Source: Bisgaard Taxon 45 (lineage in GTDB: Bacteria; Pseudomonadota; Gammaproteobacteria; Enterobacterales; Pasteurellaceae). Taken from it: a stretch of 64,000 bases of DNA. The notes beneath the pieces are model-generated. The model was not told the DNA's origin. It worked only from the letters and a program-made list of their open reading frames with translations, and did not search any database. The stretch covers positions 558,001 through 622,000 of the forward strand of contig JAQAHH010000006.1 in the NCBI GenBank assembly GCA_030783905.1. Reading direction: 5' to 3'. The position numbers and the translations under genes are program-made. Shown here in pieces: positions 30,263-40,218 of this stretch (position 1 is its first letter; every line of letters begins with the position of its first letter).

Positions 30263-31035
30263 AAGGCTTAAAACGTAAAACTACACAAGGCGTTAAAAAG
30301 ACCAATGAAACTAAGGTGAGTGTGATAAAGAACCTTAAATTGGCCTTGTTGTTATGTTGTATTGCCGTGTTTTTTTATGCTTACGCAAATTGGCAGCAGC
30401 TCATGGAGAAATTAGATGCTAAACCCATTAGTGCATTTATTCTAACGGGGACGCCGACTTTTACCACGTACGATGATATTCGTGATGCAGTGTTGAAAAT
30501 GGGGGATTTAAAAGGGTTTTTCGGTCAGGATATTGATGCAGTACGGGAACAAATTGAAACCATGCCTTGGATAAAAGGGGCGGTGGTACGCAAAATATGG
30601 CCGGATAAACTCAGTATTGCGTTAGCAGAACATACGCCAATCGCGATTTGGAATGAGGCGGAGTTTCTATCAAGTGATGGGGTGATTTTTCAATTACCTT
30701 TTGACAAATTAAAAAATAAAAATTTACCGCACTTATCAGGCCCAGATTATCAAAGTGCGAAAGTGCTACAAGCGTGGAACCAAGTGTATCTGAACTTAAA
30801 AGAAAAAGGTTTAACGTTGAAGGCGATCGCGATTGATGACAGAGGGGCGTGGCAAATTGTACTTGATAATGATCTTGTATTAAAATTAGGCAGAGGGGAA
30901 TGGAAAGCAAAATTAGATCGTTTTGTGACCATTTACCCACAAATAGAGGTGCCTGAAAATAAAAAATTATCTTATGTAGATTTGCGATATAGTGTTGGTG
31001 CCGCAGTAGGATTTTCAGAGGCTGACATAAATTAG
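30259..31035 (+). CDS. ftsQ: Cell division protein FtsQ
   Basis: Bitopic divisome protein of the FtsQLB complex. The 258 residues comprise a basic cytoplasmic tail, one membrane helix (about 27-43) and a periplasmic POTRA domain ([23 protein letters not shown]...), then the beta domain. The conserved [28 protein letters not shown] stretch is present. A minus-strand uptake signal is at 30726-30734. It is translationally coupled to ddlB. Confidence 0.95.
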   Translation: MKGLKRKTTQGVKKTNETKVSVIKNLKLALLLCCIAVFFYAYANWQQLMEKLDAKPISAFILTGTPTFTTYDDIRDAVLKMGDLKGFFGQDIDAVREQIETMPWIKGAVVRKIWPDKLSIALAEHTPIAIWNEAEFLSSDGVIFQLPFDKLKNKNLPHLSGPDYQSAKVLQAWNQVYLNLKEKGLTLKAIAIDDRGAWQIVLDNDLVLKLGRGEWKAKLDRFVTIYPQIEVPENKKLSYVDLRYSVGAAVGFSEADIN

Positions 31036-31060
31036 TTTTAGACGATGTAAAGTGATAAAA

Positions 31061-32341
31061 ATGGCAAAAATTGTGGAATCAAAAATTATTGTTGGATTAG
31101 AGGTCGGGACATCTAAAGTTGTCGCTTTAGTGGGTGAACTTTTACCTGATGGGGTAGTGAATATCTTGGGCGTGGGCAGTTGTCCTGCGAAAGGGATTGA
31201 TAAAGGAAATATTACTGATTTGAATGCGGTGGTCACATCCGTACAACGCGCGATTGAATTAGCAGAATCGGTGGCTGATTGTGAAATTATTAGTGTCACG
31301 CTCGCGATAACGGGACAGCATATTCAAAGCTGGAATGACAGTGGCGCGGCACCGATTGCAGATACTGAAGTGACTCAAGAGGATATTGATGCCGCTTTGC
31401 ATACGGCAAGTTCAATCAAAATGCCAGAAGGGTTAGTGGTACTTCATCGTTTGCCACAAGAATATGCGGTTGACCAACAAAAAAATATTAAGAATCCACT
31501 CGGCTTTCAGGGCGGGCGTTTAACCTCAAATGTGCATTTAATTGCGTGTCACCAAGATTGGTTAAATAACTTACGTCAGGCCGTTGAACGTTGTAAATTG
31601 AAAATTGATAAAGTCATTTTCTCCGGGATTGCAACAAGTCATTCCGTGTTAACTGAAGATGAAAAAGATTTAGGCGTATGTTTGATTGATTTTGGTGCAG
31701 GCACAATGGAAGTGATGGTCTATACCAACGGTTCGTTGCGTTTTAGTAAGGTCATTCCTTATGCGGGTAATCGCGTGACAGATGATATTGCCTATGATTT
31801 AACGACTTCTCGTGTTGAAGCAGAGAATATTAAAGTTAAATACGGTAGTGCGTTGACACCGCCAAGACAAAATCCAGAAGAACAATTTGATGTGATGAGT
31901 ATTGATGGTAGCGTGATTGAACGTTGTTCAAAAACACGCTTATCTAATGTGACAGCCGGTCGCTATCGCGAACTGCTTGAATTAGTCAAAGGAGAGCTCA
32001 TCCAACTTAAGCATGATTTAGAAAGTAAACAAATGAAATTTGAGTTAATTGCAGGGATTGTGATTACTGGTGGTGGAGCACAAATTAAAGATTTGAAAGA
32101 ATGTGCAACCGATGTATTTGGCTTGCATGTACGTATTGGTAACCCATTAAATATTACGGGTGTTACCCATCTTGTAGAGAAAAAACCGCAATATTCTACC
32201 GTACTTGGTTTGTTACAGTATGAATATAGCAGCAATGATGAAAGCCCAATTAATGATGCTTATAGTCATGAAGGTGGTTTTTTAGGTTCCCTTTGGTCTG
32301 GAATGAAAAAAATTGCAAAGAAAGTGGGTTCAGAGTTTTGA
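31061..32341 (+). CDS. ftsA: Cell division protein FtsA
   Basis: Actin-like ATPase that tethers FtsZ to the membrane and recruits late divisome proteins. The 426 residues include the nucleotide loop [21 protein letters not shown] and [11 protein letters not shown]. They end in an amphipathic helix ([18 protein letters not shown]) that is the membrane anchor. A GTG at 31052 is in frame, but the ATG at 31061 gives exactly the E. coli spacing to VGLE; neither start has a strong ribosome site. It lies between ftsQ and ftsZ. Confidence 0.95.
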   Translation: MAKIVESKIIVGLEVGTSKVVALVGELLPDGVVNILGVGSCPAKGIDKGNITDLNAVVTSVQRAIELAESVADCEIISVTLAITGQHIQSWNDSGAAPIADTEVTQEDIDAALHTASSIKMPEGLVVLHRLPQEYAVDQQKNIKNPLGFQGGRLTSNVHLIACHQDWLNNLRQAVERCKLKIDKVIFSGIATSHSVLTEDEKDLGVCLIDFGAGTMEVMVYTNGSLRFSKVIPYAGNRVTDDIAYDLTTSRVEAENIKVKYGSALTPPRQNPEEQFDVMSIDGSVIERCSKTRLSNVTAGRYRELLELVKGELIQLKHDLESKQMKFELIAGIVITGGGAQIKDLKECATDVFGLHVRIGNPLNITGVTHLVEKKPQYSTVLGLLQYEYSSNDESPINDAYSHEGGFLGSLWSGMKKIAKKVGSEF

Positions 32342-32425
32342 GAATTCCTATTTTTCATCTACAATAAGAAATATTTAGGTTTTAATAATGTGCTAGCAGA
32401 GAATTAGCATTGACGGAGATTGAAT

Positions 32426-33730
32426 ATGTTTGAACCAGTAGATTATGATCTTGGTGAAATGGACGGAGCTCTCATTAAAGTTGTGGGCGTCGGTGGGGGA
32501 GGCGGTAACGCAGTCAACCACATGGTAGCCAATATGATTAAAAATGATATTGGTGGAACACTTTTAGATGAAGCGGTGATGAATTCAGATGAACATGGCA
32601 AAATTATTTTTTATGCTGTGAACACAGATGCCCAAGCTTTACGTAAAAGCCAAGTTCAACAAACCGTCCAAATTGGTGGTTCAACAACAAAGGGGTTAGG
32701 TGCGGGCGCCAATCCTAATGTTGGACGTAAAGCGGCAGAAGACGATCAAGAAGCTATTCGTGCGATGCTCGAAGGGGCGGACATGGTCTTTATCGCTGCA
32801 GGAATGGGGGGCGGTACCGGAACTGGTGCGGCACCAATTGTTGCACAAATTGCGAAAGAACTAGGTATTTTAACTGTTGCAGTGGTGACAAAACCGTTTT
32901 CCTTTGAAGGTAAAAAACGGATGTTATTTGCTGAAATGGGGATTAAAGAACTTTCTAAACACGTCGATTCTCTGATTATTATTCCAAATGAGCAACTGGC
33001 TAAAGCCTTACCTAAAAATGCGACCTTGCTTCAAGCTTTCTCTGCAGCTAATGATGTGTTACGTAATTCTGTGACAGGTATTTCAGATATGATTACCTCG
33101 CCAGGTTTAATCAACGTGGACTTTGCTGATGTGCGTACGGTGATGTCAGAAATGGGCCAAGCGATGATTGGTTTTGGGTCTAGCAAAGGTACCGCAGGCG
33201 AAGGTCGTGCTGAAGAAGCAACACGTATTGCGGTGAAAAGCGATTTATTAGAACGTGTGGATTTATCGGGTGCCAAAGGGGTTTTAGTGAATATTACTTC
33301 AGGTATGGATCTTGGTCTCGATGAGTTTAATGTTGTCGGTAAAACCGTGGCTGAATTTGCTTCTGAAGAAGCAACTGTCGTGATTGGTACAACCTTAGTA
33401 CCAGAAATGGTCGATGAAATTCGAGTGACTATTGTGGCAACAGGTATCGGGGACATTGAAGCGCCAGAAATGCCAATGCCACATCGTCAACAACAGCCAA
33501 TTCAGCATACTGTTGGTGAGTCGAGACCGTTACAACCAGCGAATTTAAGTGGTAATCCGAGTAGCAATACGGGCTACGGTGCACAACCAGGACAAGTGCC
33601 GCCACGTCCAACTGACTTAACCAAAACCAGTATTTTGGATACGCCAATTACAGCGCGTACGGCAAATAACTTGCAAAAAGATGAAAATTTGTTTAATGTG
33701 CAGAATTTCATCCGCAATACAGATAAATAA
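32426..33730 (+). CDS. ftsZ: Cell division GTPase FtsZ
   Basis: Tubulin-like GTPase that forms the division ring. The 434 residues contain [10 protein letters not shown] (21-30), the tubulin signature GGGTGTG at 128-134 and [15 protein letters not shown] in the T7 loop region. Two departures from E. coli are visible: about 19 extra residues (roughly 40-58) between the first helix and the NTDAQALRK strand, and a C-terminal peptide ending [13 protein letters not shown] where E. coli has LDIPAFLRKQAD. CGGAGA precedes the ATG at 32426; the in-frame TTG at 32420 is not needed. Confidence 0.96.
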   Translation: MFEPVDYDLGEMDGALIKVVGVGGGGGNAVNHMVANMIKNDIGGTLLDEAVMNSDEHGKIIFYAVNTDAQALRKSQVQQTVQIGGSTTKGLGAGANPNVGRKAAEDDQEAIRAMLEGADMVFIAAGMGGGTGTGAAPIVAQIAKELGILTVAVVTKPFSFEGKKRMLFAEMGIKELSKHVDSLIIIPNEQLAKALPKNATLLQAFSAANDVLRNSVTGISDMITSPGLINVDFADVRTVMSEMGQAMIGFGSSKGTAGEGRAEEATRIAVKSDLLERVDLSGAKGVLVNITSGMDLGLDEFNVVGKTVAEFASEEATVVIGTTLVPEMVDEIRVTIVATGIGDIEAPEMPMPHRQQQPIQHTVGESRPLQPANLSGNPSSNTGYGAQPGQVPPRPTDLTKTSILDTPITARTANNLQKDENLFNVQNFIRNTDK

Positions 33731-33775
33731 ATTGAAATTAACCTTGTTGTTATCACAATAAGTTAAGAGAAAGAT

Positions 33776-34693
33776 ATGATTAAACAAAGAACATTAAAAC
33801 AAAGCATTAAAGTCACTGGTGTTGGCTTACATAGTGGTAATAAAGTAACCTTAACGTTACGTCCTGCTATGGCAAACACAGGTGTCGTCTACTGTCGTAC
33901 GGATTTAAATCCGCCAGTGACGTTCCCGGCAAATGCCAATGCGGTACGTGATACGATGCTTTGTACTTGTTTAGTGAATGAAGAAGGCGTGCGTATTTCA
34001 ACGGTGGAACACTTGAATGCTGCGTTAGCCGGATTAGGCATTGATAACGTGATTATTGAAGTGGATGCGCCAGAAATTCCAATTATGGATGGTAGCGCCA
34101 GTCCGTTTATTTACCTTTTACTTGATGCGGGCATTGAAGAGCAAAACGCAGCGAAGAAATTTATTCGCATCAAACAAAAAGTTCGTGTTGAGGATGGCGA
34201 TAAATGGGCAGAGTTCACTCCATATAATGGATTCCGCTTAGACTTTACGATTGATTTCGAGCATCCAGCGATTGGTAAAGATGTGCGTCAGTATGTGATG
34301 GATTTTTCTGCACAAGCCTTTGTGCAACAAATTAGCCGGGCGAGAACCTTTGGTTTTATGAAAGATATTGAATATCTTCAATCTCAAGGTTTAGCATTAG
34401 GCGGCAGTTTAGATAATGCGATCGTATTAGATGATTATCGTATTCTGAATGAAGATGGTTTACGCTTTAAAGATGAGCTTGTGCGTCATAAAATGCTAGA
34501 TGCAATTGGTGATTTATACATGGCGGGTTATAACATTATTGGTGATTTTAAAGCCTATAAATCCGGTCATGGTCTCAATAACAAACTATTGCGTGCGGTT
34601 TTAGCGAATCAAGATGCGTGGGAATTTGTGACATTTGATGATAAACAAGAAATTCCACATGGTTATGAAGCACCCACTCAAGTGCTGATTTAA
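33776..34693 (+). CDS. lpxC: UDP-3-O-acyl-GlcNAc deacetylase LpxC
   Basis: Zinc enzyme for the committed step of lipid A synthesis. At 305 residues it matches E. coli LpxC almost end to end: [10 protein letters not shown] at the start, the zinc ligand His79 in [10 protein letters not shown], and [12 protein letters not shown] with the other His and Asp ligands near residue 238. It follows ftsZ as in enterics. AAGAGAAAG precedes the start. A terminator follows, closing the whole dcw-lpxC block. Confidence 0.97.
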   Translation: MIKQRTLKQSIKVTGVGLHSGNKVTLTLRPAMANTGVVYCRTDLNPPVTFPANANAVRDTMLCTCLVNEEGVRISTVEHLNAALAGLGIDNVIIEVDAPEIPIMDGSASPFIYLLLDAGIEEQNAAKKFIRIKQKVRVEDGDKWAEFTPYNGFRLDFTIDFEHPAIGKDVRQYVMDFSAQAFVQQISRARTFGFMKDIEYLQSQGLALGGSLDNAIVLDDYRILNEDGLRFKDELVRHKMLDAIGDLYMAGYNIIGDFKAYKSGHGLNNKLLRAVLANQDAWEFVTFDDKQEIPHGYEAPTQVLI

Positions 34694-34711
34694 CGTTATT
34701 CATTTCGTATT

Positions 34712-34746
34712 AAAAAGCTATATTTCTGACGAAGTATAGCTTTTTT
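34712..34746 (+). terminator. Terminator after lpxC
   Basis: AAAAAGCTATA (34712-34722) pairs with TATAGCTTTTT (34735-34745), ending in six T. Confidence 0.88.
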
Positions 34747-34768
34747 GTTTTTGATAGTATGAGGGCTG

Positions 34769-34805
34769 ATACACAATATCAGTGTTATTTTATCCTATTG
34801 TGTAT
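34769..34805. promoter_or_regulatory. Inverted repeat upstream of the alcohol dehydrogenase
   Basis: ATACACAATA (34769-34778) and TATTGTGTAT (34796-34805) are perfect inverted arms 17 bases apart, ending 38 bases before the start codon. It may be a two-half operator for an unidentified regulator. Confidence 0.45.
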
Positions 34806-34843
34806 TGAATTAGTTACGCAATAGGCGCAGAGAGGAAAACAGT

Positions 34844-35995
34844 ATGCTTAACTTTACATTTCAATTACCTACGCTGGCTATTTTTGGTGAGGGTCAGATT
34901 CAAACCATTGCGGAGCATATTCCTCACAATGCACGGATTTTAGTGACAACAGGAGGCGGCAGTGTAAAGAAAAATGGGGTATTTGCTCAAGTTGAACAAG
35001 CCCTTGCGGGATTTTATTGGCGCGAATTTTCGGGGATTGAACCTAACCCCCGTTATGAAACCTTAATGAAAGCTGTTGAGATTGTGAAACAAGAAAACTT
35101 AGATTTTATTTTAGCCGTTGGTGGTGGTTCGGTGCTCGATGGCAGTAAATTTATTGCCAGTGCGGTGAATTTTGTCGGTGAACCCTGGGATATTTTAAGT
35201 AAACAACATCCTGTACAGCGTGCCTTACCGCTTGGGTGTATTATGACATTGCCTGCAACAGGATCGGAAATGAATGGCTATGCCGTGATCAGTCGCCAAC
35301 AAACAGGGGATAAACTGTCCTTTGCCTCTCCTTTAGTGCGGCCTGTTTTCGCGGTATTAGATCCCACAACCACCTATTCGTTGCCAGAAAAACAAACTGC
35401 GAATGGGGTAGTGGATGCGTTTGTGCATACGTTTGAACAGTATATGACCTATCCGTTGCAAGCGAAAATTCAAGATCGCTTTGCGGAAGGGGTGTTTCAA
35501 ACCTTAATTGAGGAAGGACCGAAAGTATTAGCTAACCCAACAGATTATGATGCAAGAGCGAATATTATGTGGGCAGCGACGATGGCATTGAATGATATTT
35601 TAGGGGTCGGCGTAGTACAAGATTGGGCATCGCACGCAATTGGGCACGAGCTGACCGCACTTTATGGCTTAGATCATGCACAAACACTAGCGATTATTGT
35701 GCCTGCTTTGATGCAACACCAACAAGCCAATAAGCGAGAAAAACTGATTCAATTTGCGCAGCGTGTCTGGGATTACCACGGTGATGAAGCACTGGCGGTA
35801 CAAGTGGCGATTGAACGTACGCGCCAATTTTTTGAACAAATGGGGGTAAAAACACGTTTTTCTGATTATGCTATTGATGATAGCCAATTTTCTGTTATTT
35901 TAGATAAGTTAGCCGAACATCAGGCGTATAACTTAGGCGAACACCAAAATTTAGATCGCCAAGCAGTCAAAGAAATTTTATATGCTGCGCTTTAA
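34844..35995 (+). CDS. Iron-containing alcohol/aldehyde dehydrogenase, YqhD-like
   Basis: Group III metal-dependent dehydrogenase, probably NADPH-linked and reducing short aldehydes as E. coli YqhD does. The 383 residues include the coenzyme motif AVGGGSVLDGSKFIA (the GGGS turn) and the metal ligands in NGVVDAFVHTFEQY and HAIGHELTALYGLDHAQTL. E. coli YqhD aligns along the whole length. A minus-strand uptake signal is at 35654-35662. It is a single-gene unit with a possible operator upstream; substrate not determined. Confidence 0.9.
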   Translation: MLNFTFQLPTLAIFGEGQIQTIAEHIPHNARILVTTGGGSVKKNGVFAQVEQALAGFYWREFSGIEPNPRYETLMKAVEIVKQENLDFILAVGGGSVLDGSKFIASAVNFVGEPWDILSKQHPVQRALPLGCIMTLPATGSEMNGYAVISRQQTGDKLSFASPLVRPVFAVLDPTTTYSLPEKQTANGVVDAFVHTFEQYMTYPLQAKIQDRFAEGVFQTLIEEGPKVLANPTDYDARANIMWAATMALNDILGVGVVQDWASHAIGHELTALYGLDHAQTLAIIVPALMQHQQANKREKLIQFAQRVWDYHGDEALAVQVAIERTRQFFEQMGVKTRFSDYAIDDSQFSVILDKLAEHQAYNLGEHQNLDRQAVKEILYAAL

Positions 35996-36004
35996 GCGTG
36001 GCGA

Positions 36005-36013
36005 AAGTGCGGT
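36005..36013 (+). repeat. DNA uptake signal sequence before pheA
   Basis: Exact AAGTGCGGT in the 54-base gap between the dehydrogenase and pheA. Confidence 0.9.
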
Positions 36014-36049
36014 TTATTTTTGCTCAATTTTCAGCTTACAGGAAAGGAT

Positions 36050-37213
36050 ATGTCTTTGGATTTAAGTGAGATTCGTCAACAGATCACACAAATTGATCGA
36101 AATTTATTGAAATTATTGTCAGAACGTCATCGTTTAGCGTTTGATGTGGCGCGCAGTAAAGAAATTACGCAAAAACCCCTTCGAGACCTTAAGCGTGAAC
36201 AGCAGCTATTGCAAGAACTGATTCAATTTGCTGAAAATCAAAACTACCAATTAGAAGCACAGTATATTACGGCTATTTTTCAACGTATTATTGAAGATTC
36301 GGTTGCCACTCAACAAGTGTATTTACAAAAAAAGCTTAATGCGCAACGCGAGCAAAATATCCATATTGCATTTTTAGGGAAACGCGGTTCTTATTCTCAT
36401 TTAGCGGCGAGAAGTTATGCTACCCGTTATCAAGAAAACTTTGTTGAATTGAGCTGTCGCTCATTTGATGAAATTTTTGAGAGAGTGAGCCGTGGTGAAG
36501 CAGACTATGGTATCTTGCCGCTAGAAAATACCACCTCTGGGGCAATCAATGAAGTGTATGATTTATTGCAACATACTGATCTTGCTTTAGTGGGGGAATT
36601 GGCGTATCCGATCCGTCATTGTGTGTTAGTGAATGGACAAAATGATTTGTCTAAAATTGACACTTTATATAGCCATCCTCAAGTTATCCAACAATGTAGC
36701 CAGTTTATTAAAGGGCTAGAGCGTGTTCATATTGAATATTGCGAAAGTAGCTCTCATGCGATGCAGTTGGTCGCGAGCTTAAATAAACCGACTATTGCGG
36801 CGTTAGGTAATGCGGACGGGGGGGCATTATACGGTTTAACGGTGCTAAAATCGGATATTGCGAACCAACCCAATAATATTACTCGTTTCATTGTTGTAGC
36901 AAAAAAACCATTGGAAGTATCACCGCAGATTCACACGAAAACCTTATTGTTGATGACTACCTCACAACAAGCGGGGGCATTAGTTGATGCCTTATTTGTG
37001 TTTAAAAAGCATCAAATTAATATGACAAAACTGGAATCACGTCCCATTTATGGTAAGCCATGGGAAGAAATGTTTTATCTGGAAATTGAGGCGAATATTC
37101 ATAATCCAGAAACGCAGCAGGCGTTGGAAGAATTGAAACAATATAGTCATTATTTAAAAGTACTCGGTTGTTATCCAAGTGAAATTATTAAGCCTGTTGA
37201 ACTCACTGCGTAA
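36050..37213 (+). CDS. pheA: Bifunctional chorismate mutase / prephenate dehydratase
   Basis: Converts chorismate to prephenate and then to phenylpyruvate for phenylalanine synthesis. Three domains in order: AroQ-type mutase (about 1-90), prephenate dehydratase (about 105-285, with [16 protein letters not shown] and the TRF motif in NNITRFIV) and an ACT-type regulatory domain with AGALVDAL and [15 protein letters not shown], the phenylalanine-binding motifs. At 387 residues it is the E. coli length. AGGAAAGG precedes the ATG at 36050. I see no leader peptide or attenuator in the short gap upstream, unlike E. coli. Confidence 0.96.
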   Translation: MSLDLSEIRQQITQIDRNLLKLLSERHRLAFDVARSKEITQKPLRDLKREQQLLQELIQFAENQNYQLEAQYITAIFQRIIEDSVATQQVYLQKKLNAQREQNIHIAFLGKRGSYSHLAARSYATRYQENFVELSCRSFDEIFERVSRGEADYGILPLENTTSGAINEVYDLLQHTDLALVGELAYPIRHCVLVNGQNDLSKIDTLYSHPQVIQQCSQFIKGLERVHIEYCESSSHAMQLVASLNKPTIAALGNADGGALYGLTVLKSDIANQPNNITRFIVVAKKPLEVSPQIHTKTLLLMTTSQQAGALVDALFVFKKHQINMTKLESRPIYGKPWEEMFYLEIEANIHNPETQQALEELKQYSHYLKVLGCYPSEIIKPVELTA

Positions 37214-37216
37214 CAC

Positions 37217-37241
37217 AAACGTGGGATTTACCCACGTTTTT
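37217..37241. terminator. Terminator shared by pheA and rbsR
   Basis: AAACGTGGG (37217-37225) pairs with CCCACGTTT (37231-37239), with T to 37241. The rbsR stop codon falls inside the hairpin, so the two convergent genes share it. Confidence 0.8.
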
Positions 37242-38241
37242 CTTGAGTCAATTGTCTGACAGATTCCCGCCAAACTAATTCAGGTTCCAGTAATAAAGTG
37301 CGGTGTTTTGCGGTGGGATTTTTGATCCGTTTCAATAAGGTTTCGACGGCTAACTTTCCTAATTCGGCTTTAGGTTGGTTAATGGTGGTTAAGGGAGGAG
37401 ACATATACTCCGCTAAGGTAATGTTATCGTAGCCGATAATGGAAATATCTTGTGGAATATGCAAACCTTGGCTCCAAACCGTTTGGTATGCCCCAAAGGC
37501 GATACTGTCACTACAGGCAAAGACGGCAGTGGGACGTGGCTGTAACGCGAGGACTTTTTCCATGCCACGTTTTCCCCCTTCAAAATCAAAATGGCTCTCA
37601 ATAATGTAATCGTCACGCAACGGAAGAGTGGCTTCTTGTAATGCTTTTTTATAACCCTCTAATCGATTTTGTGCGAGTGATTTTTTTAAATTACCCGTAA
37701 TAATGGCAATATGTTGGTGGCCTTTTTCAATCAGTTTTTTAGTGGCTAAATATCCGCCATACTTGGAATTTTCATAGATCTTATCGACCTTTTCTTCTGT
37801 TGGCCACCAGTCCATTACGACAAAGGGCAAATTGATATTCAAATCTTTACCAATTTGAATCCGTGTATCAGAACACATCAATAATAAGCCATCGACTTGC
37901 TTTTGAATCAGGGTTTGTAAATTATGGCGTAGGCGTTCTGTATCCCCTTCGGTATTAGAGAGAATTAAATTGTAGTGATGTTGGTGACAATAGTGTTCTA
38001 CGCCACTGACCACTTCGGTAAAAAAAGGGTTATTGGTAGCGGTCACTAACAAACCAATTGTTTTGGTTTCTTTCACCTTCAGACTTCGTGCGAGTGCGGA
38101 AGGGGTATAATTTAGTGCGTTGACAACCGACATCACCTTATCGCGTATTTCATCGCTAACAAAACGAGAGTTATTAATGACATGGGAAACGGTTGAGGTG
38201 GATACGTTCGCAATCCTTGCAATGTCTTTCATGGTTGCCAT
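37228..38241 (-). CDS. rbsR: Ribose operon repressor RbsR (LacI family)
   Basis: LacI-type repressor of 337 residues. The N-terminal helix-turn-helix ([21 protein letters not shown]) is nearly that of E. coli RbsR, followed by the hinge and a ribose-binding core ([41 protein letters not shown]). Its likely site is the palindrome at 43154-43171. It is the last gene of the rbs block, after rbsK and a small hairpin. An uptake signal is at 37296-37304. Confidence 0.94.
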   Translation of the reverse strand: MATMKDIARIANVSTSTVSHVINNSRFVSDEIRDKVMSVVNALNYTPSALARSLKVKETKTIGLLVTATNNPFFTEVVSGVEHYCHQHHYNLILSNTEGDTERLRHNLQTLIQKQVDGLLLMCSDTRIQIGKDLNINLPFVVMDWWPTEEKVDKIYENSKYGGYLATKKLIEKGHQHIAIITGNLKKSLAQNRLEGYKKALQEATLPLRDDYIIESHFDFEGGKRGMEKVLALQPRPTAVFACSDSIAFGAYQTVWSQGLHIPQDISIIGYDNITLAEYMSPPLTTINQPKAELGKLAVETLLKRIKNPTAKHRTLLLEPELVWRESVRQLTQEKRG

Positions 38242-38286
38242 TTATCTTTCTCTTCTTTTGGCGTTGATCTTGGTTAAGGCAAAAGA

Positions 38287-38304
38287 GGGAGCGCATTTGC
38301 TCCC
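38287..38304 (-). other. Hairpin between rbsK and rbsR
   Basis: GGGAGC (38287-38292) pairs with GCTCCC (38299-38304), with no T-run. It may partly separate rbsR expression from the transport genes. Confidence 0.45.
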
Positions 38305-38312
38305 ATAAAGGG

Positions 38313-39233
38313 TTAATGAGATTGTAAGAAGTTGAGTGTTTCTTGTCTAGTAGGGATAGATGGTTGTGCCCCTTCTCTTGTCACACTAATTGCCGCCGCC
38401 GCATGTGCAAAGCGAATCGCTTCCTCTAAGGATTTATCTTCTAACAATGCTGTCATTAATGCTCCATTAAAGGTATCACCTGCGGCGGTGGTATCTTTCG
38501 CCGGCACACGAAATCCCGCCACAATTTTACCCGGTTTTCCTTGTTGGCTAACATATACCCCTTTTGAGCCTAAGGTAATGAGTACTGTTTCAATCCCTTT
38601 TTGATGAAATAGTGCGGCCGCTTGTGCTGCGCTGTGTTCGTCCACCACTTTCACTCCGGTGAGCATTTCGGTTTCCGTTTCATTTGGGGTAATCATATCC
38701 ACCAAAGTGAGTAGTTCATCGGGAAGTGCTTGAGCCGGCGCGGGGTTGAGTACCACTTGAGTGTGGGCTGATTTCGCTAATTTTGCGGCTAAAATGACCG
38801 CACTTAAGGGCGTTTCCAGTTGCATTAATAACGCATCAGATTGCGTAATTTTATCAGCAAATTTTCTGACGATGTCTTCAGTTAAGTCAGCATTGGCACC
38901 CGCAGAAATCACAATACTGTTTTCTCCTTGGGTTGTCACTTGTATCATTGCAATCCCCGTCATTTGTTCAGGTACCTCAATGACGGCTTGTGTATCTATG
39001 CCATCTTGTGCGAACGCTGTTTTCATGGCTTTCCCAATATCATCACTGCCGATACAAGCAATAAAGTCGATGTTGGCGCCTAAGCGTGCTGCTGCAACGG
39101 CTTGGTTCGCCCCTTTACCACCATAAGCAATATGGTAGTTACTTCCTGTCAAGGTTTCACCAGGTTGTACAAAGTGCGGTACGGAAATCACATGATCGGC
39201 ATTGACACTGCCAAGTACGGTTAATTTTTTCAT
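38313..39233 (-). CDS. rbsK: Ribokinase
   Basis: PfkB-family kinase making ribose 5-phosphate. The 306 residues contain the N-terminal signature GSVNADHVISVPHFVQPGET, the GGKGANQAVAAARLG motif and the C-terminal anion-hole motif DTTAAGDTFNGAL with the catalytic Asp. It lies between rbsB and rbsR as in E. coli. Uptake signals are at 38797-38805 (minus) and 39172-39180 (plus). Confidence 0.95.
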   Translation of the reverse strand: MKKLTVLGSVNADHVISVPHFVQPGETLTGSNYHIAYGGKGANQAVAAARLGANIDFIACIGSDDIGKAMKTAFAQDGIDTQAVIEVPEQMTGIAMIQVTTQGENSIVISAGANADLTEDIVRKFADKITQSDALLMQLETPLSAVILAAKLAKSAHTQVVLNPAPAQALPDELLTLVDMITPNETETEMLTGVKVVDEHSAAQAAALFHQKGIETVLITLGSKGVYVSQQGKPGKIVAGFRVPAKDTTAAGDTFNGALMTALLEDKSLEEAIRFAHAAAAISVTREGAQPSIPTRQETLNFLQSH

Positions 39234-39272
39234 ATTGTTTCGCTTATATCAGGATGTGGTTGAAAGGGGGAA

Positions 39273-39294
39273 ATGAGCAGGCAAGCCTGCTCAT
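39273..39294 (-). other. Perfect intercistronic hairpin between rbsB and rbsK
   Basis: ATGAGCAGGC (39273-39282) and GCCTGCTCAT (39285-39294) are perfect arms around AA. Such hairpins after a binding-protein gene often stabilise its mRNA 3' end and keep it in excess over downstream genes. Confidence 0.6.
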
Positions 39295-39304
39295 CAACGT
39301 CTGA

Positions 39305-40192
39305 TTATTGGCTAATCACTTTTAAATCAACAGGAATTTTAGCGTCCACTTTTTCGCCTTTTAAGACTTTATCTGCGGTGACCACGCCTAATGCCCCAAT
39401 TAAATCAGGCTGTTGGGCAATGGTCGCGGCCATTTTACCTGTTTGTACGGCTTTGACACCATCATCGGTACCATCAAAACCCACCACTAACACTTTTTTA
39501 TTGGCGGCGTTGATTGCGCGTAAGGCACCCAATGCCATTTCATCATTTTGAGCAAAGACTGCTTTGACATCGCCTTTACTGGCTAATAAATTTTCCATGA
39601 CGTTAAGCCCTTTGGTGCGGTCAAAATCGGCAGGTTGGCTAGCAAGCACGTTAAATTTATGGGCATCAATAGCTTGTTTAAAGCCTTCGCCCCGTTCGCG
39701 CGCGGCAGAAGTCCCCGCAATACCTTCCAGTTGGATGACTTTAGCGCCCGCGCCTAATTTTTCCGCAATAAAATCACCGGCCATTTTACCCCCAGCGACG
39801 TTATTAGAGGCGATATGGCTTACAACCTCGCCTGCTGCGGCGCCACGGTCTAAGGTGATAACGGGAATCTTATTGCGGTTTGCCATTTTCACCGCATTGA
39901 CCACGGCTTCAGAATCTGTCGGGTTAATCAATAGCACTTTAACGCCACGCACCGTTAAGTCTTCTACGTTCGCTAATTCTTTTGCAGGATCGTTTTGTGA
40001 ATCTAAAACAACCAATTTATAGCCTAGTTCATCGGCTTTTTTCTGTGCCCCGTCTTTGAGTGTCACAAAGAACGGGTTATCGAGCGTTGAGACGGCTAAA
40101 GCAATGGTGTCTTGAGCGAGCGCAGCACCGCTAACAGCCAAGCTTAACATCAATGCCGAAGCCAGAGTGGTTAATTTTTGCAGTTTTTTCAT
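39305..40192 (-). CDS. rbsB: Ribose-binding periplasmic protein
   Basis: Periplasmic ribose receptor for RbsAC. The 295 residues have a signal peptide cleaved near ALA-QDTIAL and the mature fold matches E. coli Rbs[40 protein letters not shown] and [15 protein letters not shown]. It is followed by a perfect hairpin that may keep it highly expressed. Confidence 0.95.
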   Translation of the reverse strand: MKKLQKLTTLASALMLSLAVSGAALAQDTIALAVSTLDNPFFVTLKDGAQKKADELGYKLVVLDSQNDPAKELANVEDLTVRGVKVLLINPTDSEAVVNAVKMANRNKIPVITLDRGAAAGEVVSHIASNNVAGGKMAGDFIAEKLGAGAKVIQLEGIAGTSAARERGEGFKQAIDAHKFNVLASQPADFDRTKGLNVMENLLASKGDVKAVFAQNDEMALGALRAINAANKKVLVVGFDGTDDGVKAVQTGKMAATIAQQPDLIGALGVVTADKVLKGEKVDAKIPVDLKVISQ

Positions 40193-40218
40193 TTTCGTTC
40201 TCCTTAAGAGTGGGAGGG

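Noticed and set aside
33031-33456. 141-codon open frame on the minus strand inside ftsZ
   Set aside because: Entirely antisense to a conserved essential gene, low-complexity Ser/Thr/Pro content, no ribosome site: a shadow frame.
35996-36049. Attenuator or leader peptide for pheA
   Set aside because: The gap is 54 bases, with no Phe-rich ORF and no alternative hairpins.
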